A stretch of 64,000 nt of DNA, taken from NCBI RefSeq assembly GCF_000714545.1, contig NZ_AUNB01000051.1, positions 62,001 to 126,000 of the forward strand, written 5' to 3'. This DNA is from Thioclava indica (GTDB lineage: Bacteria > Pseudomonadota > Alphaproteobacteria > Rhodobacterales > Rhodobacteraceae). Shown here piece by piece: positions 36,813-43,797 of the stretch; the first letter of the stretch is position 1, and each line of letters starts with the position of its first letter. The translations under genes and the position numbers were made by a program. Below the pieces are notes generated by a model. It saw nothing but the letters and a program-made list of their open reading frames with translations, had not been told where the DNA came from and did not search any database.

Positions 36813-37532
36813 TTAGGCTTTCAGCGCTGCCAAAGCCGTTTGCAGATCAATCGCCCCGTCATACAGCGCGCGCCCGGAAATCGCGCCTGCGATCACGCCG
36901 GTGTCGCGCAGGGTGATCAGGTCGGGCAGCGAAGACACCCCGCCGCTTGCAATGACCGGGATGGAGACGGCACGCGCCAAAGCCTCGGTGGCGGCGATAT
37001 TGGGGCCGCCCATCGCGCCATCGCGCAGGATGTCGGTGTAGATAATCGCGGCCACGCCTGCGTCTTCAAAGCTGCGCGCGAGATCGGTGACCATCACGTC
37101 GGTTTCCTCGGCCCAGCCTTTGGTGGCGACTTTGCCGTTGCGCGCGTCGATGCCCACCGCGACCTGACCGGGGAAAGCGCGCGCGGCTTCGCGCACGAGG
37201 TCGGGGTTCTCGACGGCAACGGTGCCAAGGATCACGCGCGAGAGGCCACGTTCCAGCCAGCGCTCGATCGTGGCCATGTCGCGGATACCGCCGCCCAGCT
37301 GTGCGGGCACTTTGATCCGCGCGAGGATCGCCTCGACGGCAGAGGCGTTGACCGGTTCCCCGGCGAAAGCGCCGTTCAGATCGACCAGATGCACCCACTC
37401 GCAGCCCGCTGCCTCGAATTGCGCGGCTTGCGCGGCAGGGTCGTCACCGAACACGGTCGCCTTGTCCATCTCGCCATGCAACAGGCGCACGCAGTGCCCG
37501 TCTTTGAGGTCGATTGCGGGATACAGGATCAT
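36813..37532 (-). CDS. hisA: HisA, phosphoribosylformimino-AICAR ribotide isomerase
   Basis: HisA opens the ribose ring of ProFAR, the fourth step of histidine synthesis. The 239-residue TIM barrel starts [17 protein letters not shown] with catalytic Asp8, and has [30 protein letters not shown], the second catalytic Asp in [17 protein letters not shown] (about residue 130), and [12 protein letters not shown] with [12 protein letters not shown] use the ATG at 37532, with GGAG upstream, and not the GTG one codon before. In many Alphaproteobacteria hisA stands in a row with hisH and hisF; here hisB and hisH lie 1.2 kb away across a DUF2147 gene and another gene, and hisF/hisE are not in the window. 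Confidence 0.95.
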   Translation of the reverse strand: MILYPAIDLKDGHCVRLLHGEMDKATVFGDDPAAQAAQFEAAGCEWVHLVDLNGAFAGEPVNASAVEAILARIKVPAQLGGGIRDMATIERWLERGLSRVILGTVAVENPDLVREAARAFPGQVAVGIDARNGKVATKGWAEETDVMVTDLARSFEDAGVAAIIYTDILRDGAMGGPNIAATEALARAVSIPVIASGGVSSLPDLITLRDTGVIAGAISGRALYDGAIDLQTALAALKA

Positions 37533-37696
37533 CACGGCTCTCCATCGTTTTGCGCCTCATGCCACGGCGCGGGGCCACGGGGCAAGAGGCGCTCAAAGAC
37601 CTTGCACAGATTGACGCGGACGTCACGTCAGGCTTGCCCGGAATCGGGCGCCGTGCCCTGATAGCCGCGAGATCGGTAAAAGGGAGGAAATTTACC

Positions 37697-38086
37697 ATGA
37701 AGACAGTGATGCTGGCAGCCGCAGCACTCGCGCTCAGTGCGGGGGCGGTTTTCGCCGACCCGATTGAGGGTATGTGGAAAACCCAGCCTGATGCGGGCAA
37801 ATTCGCCTATGTCACGATCAAACCCTGTGGGGCTGCGTTTTGTGGCAACATCACCAAAAGCTTTGATGCCAAGGGGCAAGAGGTCAAGACCGGTAACGAG
37901 GGCAAACAGATCGTCATCGACATGGCGCCCAAGGGCGGCGGCAAATACGAGGGCAAGGTCTGGCGTCCGTCCAACAACAAAATCTATCTTGGCAAGATCA
38001 CCCTTCAGGGCAACGCAATGGCGCTGGCGGGCTGTGTTGCGGGCGGGCTGTTTTGCAAATCGCAGGATTGGCAGCGCGTGAAGTGA
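37697..38086 (+). CDS. DUF2147 family exported protein
   Basis: This 129-residue protein has a signal peptide (MKTVMLAAAALALSAGAVFA, cleavage about residue 20) and a mature DUF2147 domain: DPIEGMWKTQPDAGKFAYVTI (the family's GxWxT start), CGAAFCGNI with two close cysteines, GKYEGKVWRPSNNKIYLGKITLQGN, and CVAGGLFCKSQDWQRV at the end. The four cysteines probably pair in the periplasm. The fold is expected to be a small beta-barrel; its function is unknown. The ATG at 37697 follows AGGGAGGAAA. The gene is divergent from hisA and ends exactly one base before the stop codon of the convergent ATP-binding protein gene. Confidence 0.85.
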   Translation: MKTVMLAAAALALSAGAVFADPIEGMWKTQPDAGKFAYVTIKPCGAAFCGNITKSFDAKGQEVKTGNEGKQIVIDMAPKGGGKYEGKVWRPSNNKIYLGKITLQGNAMALAGCVAGGLFCKSQDWQRVK

Positions 38087-38755
38087 TTAGCTGAGGCTAA
38101 GATCGGCATAGGCGAAACCGTCACGCAGCACGGTTTCGCCGACCTCTACGTTCAGCGGCGCATCAAAGATCGGACCGGCTGAGACGGCGGTGTGGAATTC
38201 GCCGTTTTCGCCGCACTGATCGACGCCTTCGGGCAGGTCGGCCAGCAGCTGCGCATCAAATTTGCGGCCCGCGAAGGATGGGTCAAGTTTGGCCGGGTCC
38301 ACGGTGACCAAATGGGCCTCAAACCCCAGCGCGATAATCTCGCGCGCCAGTTCATCGGTCGCGCGCCCCCAAAGCGGGAACAGCGCGGTAACGCCAAGCG
38401 GGGCCAGTTGCGCGATGCGGTAGTCGCGCACGTCCTGCAAGAACAGATCGCCAAACACCATCGTCTCGACACCCAGCGCGCGGACCTGATCCATCGCGCT
38501 TGCCATACGCGCCTCGTAATCCTCGTTCGCGCAGGGCCAGGGCAGCGGCACTTCGATCAGCGGCAAGCCCGTGGCCGCCGCCTGCGCACGCAAAATAGCG
38601 TTACGCGTGCCGTGCATCGCAACGCGGTCGAACGCCTCATTCGTGGTGCAGAGCAGCGCAACGACATCGGCCAGACCTTCGCTGCGGCACATATGCAGCG
38701 CCATCGCGCAATCCTTGCCCGAGGACCAGGACAGGACCGCCTTCGGCGCGCTCAC
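38087..38755 (-). CDS. Adenine nucleotide alpha hydrolase (diphthine-ammonia ligase-like)
   Basis: This 222-residue protein belongs to the ATP pyrophosphatase family related to diphthamide synthase Dph6 (DUF71). The PP-loop SWSSGKDCAMALHMC (about residues 9-23) binds ATP; the family blocks GLPLIEVPLP, VRALGVETMVFGDLFLQDVRDYR, LGVTALFPLWGRATDELAREII and VDQCGENGEFHTAV are present. Bacteria do not make diphthamide, so the real reaction is unknown; amidation or thiolation of some carboxylate or base would fit the family. It overlaps hisH by four bases (ATGA) and is thus translated with the histidine genes. ATG at 38755. Confidence 0.85.
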   Translation of the reverse strand: MSAPKAVLSWSSGKDCAMALHMCRSEGLADVVALLCTTNEAFDRVAMHGTRNAILRAQAAATGLPLIEVPLPWPCANEDYEARMASAMDQVRALGVETMVFGDLFLQDVRDYRIAQLAPLGVTALFPLWGRATDELAREIIALGFEAHLVTVDPAKLDPSFAGRKFDAQLLADLPEGVDQCGENGEFHTAVSAGPIFDAPLNVEVGETVLRDGFAYADLSLS

Positions 38756-39390
38756 GGTTTCCAGCTAAGAAAGTTTGCGATCAGCCGCAGGCCCGTGGCT
38801 TGCGATTTCTCGGGGTGGAACTGCGTGCCCACGACATTGCCGCGTCCGACGATTGCGGTGATCGGCCCGCCATAATCAACATGGGCCAGCAGATCGCTGC
38901 GCTCGGCCACTTTGAAGTGATAGCTATGCACGAAATAGGCGTGATCACCGGTTGCGATCCCTGCCAGCACCGGATGAGGGTTGTCGATCACCAGATCGTT
39001 CCAGCCCATATGCGGCACTTTCATCGCCGGATCATCGGGGGTGATTTTGACGACCTCGCCGGGGATCCAGCCAAACCCCTCGGTTTCCTCGAATTCCAAC
39101 CCGCGCGTCGCCAGCATCTGCATACCGATGCAAATCCCAAGGAAGGGGCGGGATTTCGCCGTCACCGCCTCGTCAATCGCCTCGGCCAAGCCGCTAAAGC
39201 GGTGCAGAGCGGCGCGGCACGACGGAAACGCCCCATCGCCGGGCAGCACGATGCGATCGGCGCGCGCCACCACGTCGGGCTCGGATGTCACGACGATTGT
39301 GCCGTGGCCGGTTTCATCGGCCATGCGGTGAAATGCTTTTTCCGCCGAATGCAGATTGCCGCTGTCGTAATCAACCAGCGCCGTCAGCAT
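38752..39390 (-). CDS. hisH: HisH, imidazole glycerol phosphate synthase glutaminase subunit
   Basis: This 212-residue class I glutamine amidotransferase supplies ammonia to HisF. The oxyanion strand is RIVLPGDGAFPSC; the nucleophile is Cys87 in FLGICIGMQML; the catalytic His and Glu lie in the FHPEKS motif near the C-terminus (GTQFHPEKSQATGL). GWNDLVIDNPHPVLAGI and AYFVHSYHF match the family. The ATG at 39390 shares one base with the hisB stop. HisF, its synthase partner, is not encoded in this window. The next gene downstream is the adenine nucleotide alpha hydrolase, not hisA. Confidence 0.95.
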   Translation of the reverse strand: MLTALVDYDSGNLHSAEKAFHRMADETGHGTIVVTSEPDVVARADRIVLPGDGAFPSCRAALHRFSGLAEAIDEAVTAKSRPFLGICIGMQMLATRGLEFEETEGFGWIPGEVVKITPDDPAMKVPHMGWNDLVIDNPHPVLAGIATGDHAYFVHSYHFKVAERSDLLAHVDYGGPITAIVGRGNVVGTQFHPEKSQATGLRLIANFLSWKP

Positions 39391-39977
39391 CAGAGCGCCC
39401 CTTTGGTCGAGGGCAGGCTGTCTGCCATGCGCGGGTCGGCCTCAACAGCCATACGCAGCGCGCGCGCAACCGATTTGAACGCGGCTTCGGCGATGTGATG
39501 CGCATTCAGCCCATGCACCCGGTCGATATGCAGCGTAATCCCGCCATGGGTGGAGAGCGCCTGAAAGAACTCGCGCACCAGTTCGGTGTCAAACGTGCCG
39601 ATCTTGGCGGTGGGCATGTCGCAGTTCCACACCAGAAACGGGCGCGCCGACAGATCCAGCGCAGTGCTGATCTGCGCATCATCCATCGCCAGCGCGAAGT
39701 GGCCATAGCGGCGAATCCCACGCTTGTCGCCAAGCGCCTTGGTCAAGGCCTGACCCAGCGCGATGCCCACATCCTCGACCGTGTGGTGATCGTCGATATG
39801 CAGATCGCCCTTGGCGCGGATGGTCATGTCGATCAGCGAATGGCGCGAGAGCTGGTCGAGCATGTGGTCGAAAAACCCGACGCCGGTCTGGTTGTCATAG
39901 GTTCCCCGACCGTCAAGATTGATCTCGACAGAGATATCGGTTTCGGCGGTGGTGCGGCTGATCGTGGCCTTGCGCAT
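39390..39977 (-). CDS. hisB: HisB, imidazoleglycerol-phosphate dehydratase
   Basis: HisB (195 residues, single-function form) removes water from imidazoleglycerol phosphate. It has the manganese-binding repeats [17 protein letters not shown] and [18 protein letters not shown]-like (here [20 protein letters not shown]), and the second half's repeat [15 protein letters not shown] with [19 protein letters not shown]. Metal ligands are the His, Asp and Glu residues of these motifs. The ATG at 39977 follows an AAGGAG-like ribosome-binding site. It is first in the hisB-hisH-ATP hydrolase gene set. Confidence 0.95.
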   Translation of the reverse strand: MRKATISRTTAETDISVEINLDGRGTYDNQTGVGFFDHMLDQLSRHSLIDMTIRAKGDLHIDDHHTVEDVGIALGQALTKALGDKRGIRRYGHFALAMDDAQISTALDLSARPFLVWNCDMPTAKIGTFDTELVREFFQALSTHGGITLHIDRVHGLNAHHIAEAAFKSVARALRMAVEADPRMADSLPSTKGAL

Positions 39978-40128
39978 CGGGCGGCTCCTTGTTGCTGTCT
40001 GCCTTATAGGCCGCTGAAAAGAGGTTGTTAAGCGTTTGTCCCTTAAGATCCGTTTTGCGCCTCTTTCTTAGCGCGATCTTAAACGGAACCTGCTTTTCCC
40101 TACCAAACATTTGCCAGTGGAGACATCG

Positions 40129-40629
40129 ATGAAGGTTTTGATCCTTGAGGAAAGGTCATTGGAGATGGCGCTCGCGACGCAGCGCCTGCAATTTCTGGGC
40201 CATGAGGTGTCCCATACCGACAAACTGCCCCCTGCGATGGCTGAAATGCGGGTAAATACGCCCGATCTGCTGCTTGCCAACCTGTTTCCCAACGCCGGGC
40301 ACGGGGATGTGGAAAGCGCGATTTCAGTGGCGTTGGCTGGGCAGTTTCGCAACCCTGATCTGGTGACGGTGCTGCTCTCGGATAGCACGCTGTTTTCGCA
40401 AGGTGAGTTGTTCTCGATGCTGTCTTCCCTGCGCTGCGTGCTGCGCCGCCCTGCCGATGTCGAAGACCTGATGGAAATCGTGACCTATTTCCTCGACCAC
40501 GGCCCGGTGGATTGCGCACCCAGCCCCGATACACCCGATATTTGCGCCAAATGTCTGCTCAGCGATCATTGCAGCCGGTCTTCGGGGCCAAAAACTTGCG
40601 TGGCGCCGCCCTCGGCGGCTGCCGGATGA
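40129..40629 (+). CDS. Degenerate receiver-like protein with cysteine-rich tail
   Basis: This 166-residue protein starts at the ATG at 40129 with GGAG upstream. Residues 1-115 look like a CheY-type receiver: strand MKVLILEE, helix, HEVSHTD, then PDLLLANLFP where the phosphorylated Asp is replaced by Asn51, VTVLLSDSTLF in the strand-4 place, and RCVLRRPADVEDLMEIV in the strand-5/helix-5 place (Arg where Lys is usual). It therefore probably cannot be phosphorylated in the normal way. The tail holds five cysteines (C129, C139, C142, C148, C157; CAKCLLSDHC), a likely zinc or iron-sulfur site. It is monocistronic with a strong terminator. I know of no named family. Confidence 0.65.
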   Translation: MKVLILEERSLEMALATQRLQFLGHEVSHTDKLPPAMAEMRVNTPDLLLANLFPNAGHGDVESAISVALAGQFRNPDLVTVLLSDSTLFSQGELFSMLSSLRCVLRRPADVEDLMEIVTYFLDHGPVDCAPSPDTPDICAKCLLSDHCSRSSGPKTCVAPPSAAAG

Positions 40630-40656
40630 TCGGTTGGTAAGGACGGAAATGACAAA

Positions 40657-40680
40657 GACCTCCCCGAAGGGAGGTCTTTT
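40657..40680 (+). terminator. Rho-independent terminator of the receiver-like gene
   Basis: GACCTCCC-CGAA-GGGAGGTC is followed by TTTT. It is a textbook terminator 27 bases after the stop codon. Confidence 0.9.
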
Positions 40681-40685
40681 GTTTT

Positions 40686-40760
40686 TGGAGCGGGCGAGGC
40701 GATTCGAACGCCCGACCCTAACCTTGGCAAGGTTATGCTCTACCCCTGAGCTACGCCCGC
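40686..40760 (-). tRNA. tRNA-Gly (anticodon GCC), copy 1
   Basis: The 75-base gene includes CCA. The acceptor stem is GCGGGCG/CGCCCGC, the anticodon stem TAACC/GGTTA encloses the loop TTGCCAA with anticodon GCC, and the T-arm is GGCGTTCGAATCGCC. It is identical to copy 2, which lies 20 bases away. Confidence 0.95.
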
Positions 40761-40780
40761 ATCCTTGGGTATGTCTGAAC

Positions 40781-40855
40781 TGGAGCGGGCGAGGCGATTC
40801 GAACGCCCGACCCTAACCTTGGCAAGGTTATGCTCTACCCCTGAGCTACGCCCGC
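40781..40855 (-). tRNA. tRNA-Gly (anticodon GCC), copy 2
   Basis: Identical in all 75 bases to copy 1 and in the same orientation; this copy is upstream. The two probably form one transcript. Confidence 0.95.
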
Positions 40856-40992
40856 ATACCGGTTCAGTGGTCGCGGATTTAGGGGATCGCGCGCGCCGCT
40901 GCAAGAGGAAATTCATCGACCGCGCTAATTTTCGGAATTTACGCAGGCGGGCAGGGTGCGTTTGGTGGGGATTTATGCGCGCCCCGTTTCCC

Positions 40993-41754
40993 TTAGCTTG
41001 CGGGGCGCTCGGCCCAGCCGGCAAAGACCTTCTCCAACGCCACGACCGCATAATACAAAACGATCCCGAGAAACGCGAGCGCGATGAGCACCGCAAACAT
41101 CAACGGGTAATCGCCATTGGTCGCACCTGATTGAAACAGCGACCCCAACCCTTTGCCATGCGGAGAGATAATCTCAACCAGGTTGGTGCCGATAAAGGCC
41201 AGCGTGACCGAGACTTTCAGCGCGCCGAAAAACTCGGGCAGGGTCTTGGGCAGCGCGATCTTGCGGAAAATCGTCAGTTTTGACGCCCCAAGCGCGCCAA
41301 GAATATCGCGGTATTCCGGCTCTAGCGTGGACAGGCCAATCCCGACCGACACCGCGATTGGAAAGAACGAAATCAGGAACGCCATCAGCACGGTATTGAA
41401 ATCATGCTGGCCGATAAACAGCAGCGCCAAGACCGGCACCAAGGTCGCCTTGGGGATCGCGTTGAACCCCACCAGCAGCGGATACAGCGCATCGCGCGCG
41501 GTTCTCGAAAACCCCATGACCATGCCCAGCGACGTGCCAAACACCACCGCCAGCGCCAGCCCCGCCACCGTGCGCCACAAGGTCTGCCAGCTGTCGATCA
41601 AAAACAGCTTCCAATATTTCTCATAGGCCGCAGGCAGATCCGAGGGCGAGGCCATCACGTAATTGGGCCAGTTATTCGCCCAGACGATGAACTCCCAAAA
41701 CGCCAGAAACGCGATGATCGACAAAAGCGGCGTGGCGATTTTCTTCCAATCCAT
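40993..41754 (-). CDS. ABC transporter permease, SsuC/ThiX type
   Basis: This 253-residue inner-membrane permease (BPD_transp_1 fold, six helices) starts at the ATG at 41754, which shares a base with the stop of the ATPase gene. It carries FKGLGLVMGF-like block SLGMVMGFSRTARDALYPLLVGFNAIPKATLVPVLALLFIG and the EAA loop DILGALGASKLTIFRKIALPKTLPEFFGALKVSVTLAFIGTNLVEI, the ATPase contact site. This layout is typical of permeases for sulfonates, nitrate, taurine or pyrimidine thiamine precursors. It is the last gene of the substrate-binding protein, ATPase, permease operon read on the minus strand. Confidence 0.9.
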   Translation of the reverse strand: MDWKKIATPLLSIIAFLAFWEFIVWANNWPNYVMASPSDLPAAYEKYWKLFLIDSWQTLWRTVAGLALAVVFGTSLGMVMGFSRTARDALYPLLVGFNAIPKATLVPVLALLFIGQHDFNTVLMAFLISFFPIAVSVGIGLSTLEPEYRDILGALGASKLTIFRKIALPKTLPEFFGALKVSVTLAFIGTNLVEIISPHGKGLGSLFQSGATNGDYPLMFAVLIALAFLGIVLYYAVVALEKVFAGWAERPAS

Positions 41755-42542
41755 CAATGCGCCCCCCCGTCACGGCCCTGCGCAATACGGATCTGATCGC
41801 GCAGATCATGCAGCATATTGACGGCCGTGGGTTCATAAAGAATGTCGATCGTCCGGTCGCTGGGCAGATCGACATCGAGAACATATTGCGTGCGCGCCGG
41901 ACGCCCCGACAGCACGACCACCTGATCGCCCAGAAACACGCTTTCGCGCAGGTCGTGGGTGATCAAAACGGCGGTAAACGGTTCGGCGGCGCGCAGATCG
42001 CGCATCGTTTGCCACAGGTCTTCGCGCGTGAAATTGTCAAGCGCGCCAAAGGGTTCGTCCATAATCAGCACTTCGGGCTTATGCACGATAGAGCGGCACA
42101 GGCTGGCGCGCTGGCGCATCCCGCCGGACAGTTCCGAGGGACGCTTGGTCTCGAACCCCTTCAGCCCGACCATGTCCAGCAGATGCTCTGCCCGCGCGAT
42201 CTTGTCGGCGCGCGCCATGCCAGGGGCGACGATTTCCAGCGGCAGAATCACGTTTTCAAGGATGCTGCGCCATTCCAGAAGCACCGGATTTTGAAACGCC
42301 ATGCCCACGGTCTTACGCGGCCCGGTGATCTTTTCACCATGCAGAAAGACCTCGCCCTGATCGGGCTTCATCAGCCCCGCAACCAGCCGCGTCAGCGTGG
42401 ATTTTCCGCACCCCGAAGGGCCGACCACCGCGCAGAACTCGCCCTCGGGCACTGACAGGTTGAGGTCGTCCAACACCGGAAGGGGGCCGTGTTTGGTTTG
42501 ATAGGCGTGCGTGACGCCGCGAATGTCGATAAGCGTATCCAT
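41754..42542 (-). CDS. ABC transporter ATP-binding protein, SsuB/ThiZ type
   Basis: This 262-residue ATPase powers the same importer. The ATG at 42542 follows GGCAGG; the frame extends upstream into non-coding sequence. It has Walker A GPSGCGKST (about residues 43-51), a Q-loop in FQNPVLLEWRSILENV, the signature SGGMRQRASLCRSI (about 145), Walker B VLIMDEPFGALDNFTRE and the switch His in VLITHDLRESVFLGDQVVVLSGRPA, the wording typical of nitrate/sulfonate/taurine importers. It is coupled to the permease gene by TGATG. Confidence 0.93.
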   Translation of the reverse strand: MDTLIDIRGVTHAYQTKHGPLPVLDDLNLSVPEGEFCAVVGPSGCGKSTLTRLVAGLMKPDQGEVFLHGEKITGPRKTVGMAFQNPVLLEWRSILENVILPLEIVAPGMARADKIARAEHLLDMVGLKGFETKRPSELSGGMRQRASLCRSIVHKPEVLIMDEPFGALDNFTREDLWQTMRDLRAAEPFTAVLITHDLRESVFLGDQVVVLSGRPARTQYVLDVDLPSDRTIDILYEPTAVNMLHDLRDQIRIAQGRDGGAH

Positions 42543-42603
42543 GAACCTGCCAAACAAAAAAGTGGGGACGAGCGACGGGAGGAGCCGCCCGCCCCCGGGA
42601 GGA

Positions 42604-43617
42604 TCAGTCGATCTTGAGGCTGCCATCTTTGGGCAGATAGGTGCTGTCGAAGTAAAGCGCCGCATCAGGGGTGTGCGTGAAGTCATAGACCAGTTTGGTC
42701 TGCTCAATCGCTTTGTCCATGCGGGCCGGATCAATGCTGCCCATGCCATTTTCCTTGACGAAATCGGTCAGGACGTTGGCATCAATCGCCATCTGCAACC
42801 GCTCGGTTTCCAGCGCCTTATCGGCCGCCGGATTACGTTTGATCAGCGCATCCACCGCCTTGCCCGGATCGGCAATCGCCGCTTTCCAGCCTTGGGCCGT
42901 GGCTTCGATAAAACCCGTGATTTCATCGGGATGGGCCTTGGCGTAATCGGTGTTCACGATGATCGCATTGCCATAAAGCGCCACGCCATAATCGGCCATC
43001 AGCAGCACCGATTGTTGATCGAGCGGCACGCCAAGGCGCTTGAGGTTCAGCGTTGAAGAGAAAGAGAACCCCGCGATCGCATCGACCTTGCCCTGTGCCA
43101 GCATCGGCTCGCGCACCGGAAAACCAACGGGATCAACGGTGATCTTGTCCATATCCAAACCAGTCTCGGCGGCGAAGATCGGAAATTGCGCCCAAGCGCC
43201 ATCGGGCGGCGGCGCGCCCAGCACCTTGCCCTCAAGATCCTTGGGGGTGTTCACGCCCAGATCCTTGCGCCCGACCACCGCAAAGGGCGGCTTGTCATAA
43301 ACCATCATCACCGCCGTCACCGGCGCGCCGGGGTTCTGGTCGAGGAACTTCATCAGCGAGTTGATATCGGCAAATCCCACCGGATAGGCCCCCGTCGCGA
43401 CCTTTGGAATCGCATCAAGCGAGCCTTTGCCCTCGGAGATTTCCACATCAAGACCCGCATCGGTGTAAAACCCGTCATCCACGGCTAGAAAATACGGGGC
43501 GGACGGGCCTTCGAATTTCCAATCCAGCGCAAAGGGAAACTTGGTGTCCGCCTGCGCGAGTGTCGCGCTAAAGCCGATAAGCGTTGCGGCGATCAGGGGG
43601 GGGTTAGGGTGAAACAT
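42604..43617 (-). CDS. ABC transporter substrate-binding protein, NMT1/THI5-like
   Basis: This 337-residue periplasmic protein has a signal peptide (FHPNPPLIAATLIGFSATLAQA, cleavage about residue 23) and the NMT1/THI5-like fold: FALDWKFEGPSAPYFLAVDDGFYTDAGLDVEISEGKGSLDAIPKVA, then VGFADINSLMKFL and VTAVMMVYDKPPFAVVGRKDLGVNTPKDLEGKVLG. The LDW...GP...G-Y pattern is shared with pyrimidine-binding (ThiY-like) and aromatic-sulfonate-binding proteins. I chose the ATG at 43617, with GAGGAT upstream, over longer frames. The ligand may be a thiamine pyrimidine precursor or another small organic compound; no TPP riboswitch is visible upstream. The ATPase and permease genes follow. Confidence 0.85.
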   Translation of the reverse strand: MFHPNPPLIAATLIGFSATLAQADTKFPFALDWKFEGPSAPYFLAVDDGFYTDAGLDVEISEGKGSLDAIPKVATGAYPVGFADINSLMKFLDQNPGAPVTAVMMVYDKPPFAVVGRKDLGVNTPKDLEGKVLGAPPPDGAWAQFPIFAAETGLDMDKITVDPVGFPVREPMLAQGKVDAIAGFSFSSTLNLKRLGVPLDQQSVLLMADYGVALYGNAIIVNTDYAKAHPDEITGFIEATAQGWKAAIADPGKAVDALIKRNPAADKALETERLQMAIDANVLTDFVKENGMGSIDPARMDKAIEQTKLVYDFTHTPDAALYFDSTYLPKDGSLKID

Positions 43618-43755
43618 CGCGATCCTCATTGTCATCATCCGGGCCGATTGGGCCGTTTGAAATAATCGTGCGCACAATGGGGCGGGGCGAAAGGCAATAG
43701 ACGAAGCGTCCCGGTGCCAAGGTGTCAATCACGGCGGTGTGATGAAACTCTGGGC

Positions 43756-43782
43756 GAAAAACTGAACGATTGCCAGTTTTTC
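43756..43782 (-). terminator. Hairpin after the CpdB-like gene
   Basis: GAAAAACTG and CAGTTTTTC form a nine-base perfect stem with a nine-base loop, 16 bases after the minus-strand stop at 43798. The 3' arm itself supplies the T-run. Confidence 0.6.
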
Positions 43783-43797
43783 TTGCACAATCTGAGG

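Noticed and set aside
40681-40860. Repeated 75-base units as a CRISPR-like array
   Set aside because: They are two tRNA-Gly genes; no spacer pattern exists, and no cas genes are in the window.
43618-43797. TPP riboswitch before the THI5-like ABC operon
   Set aside because: I looked for the CTGAGA-type thi-box core on the minus strand and did not find it.
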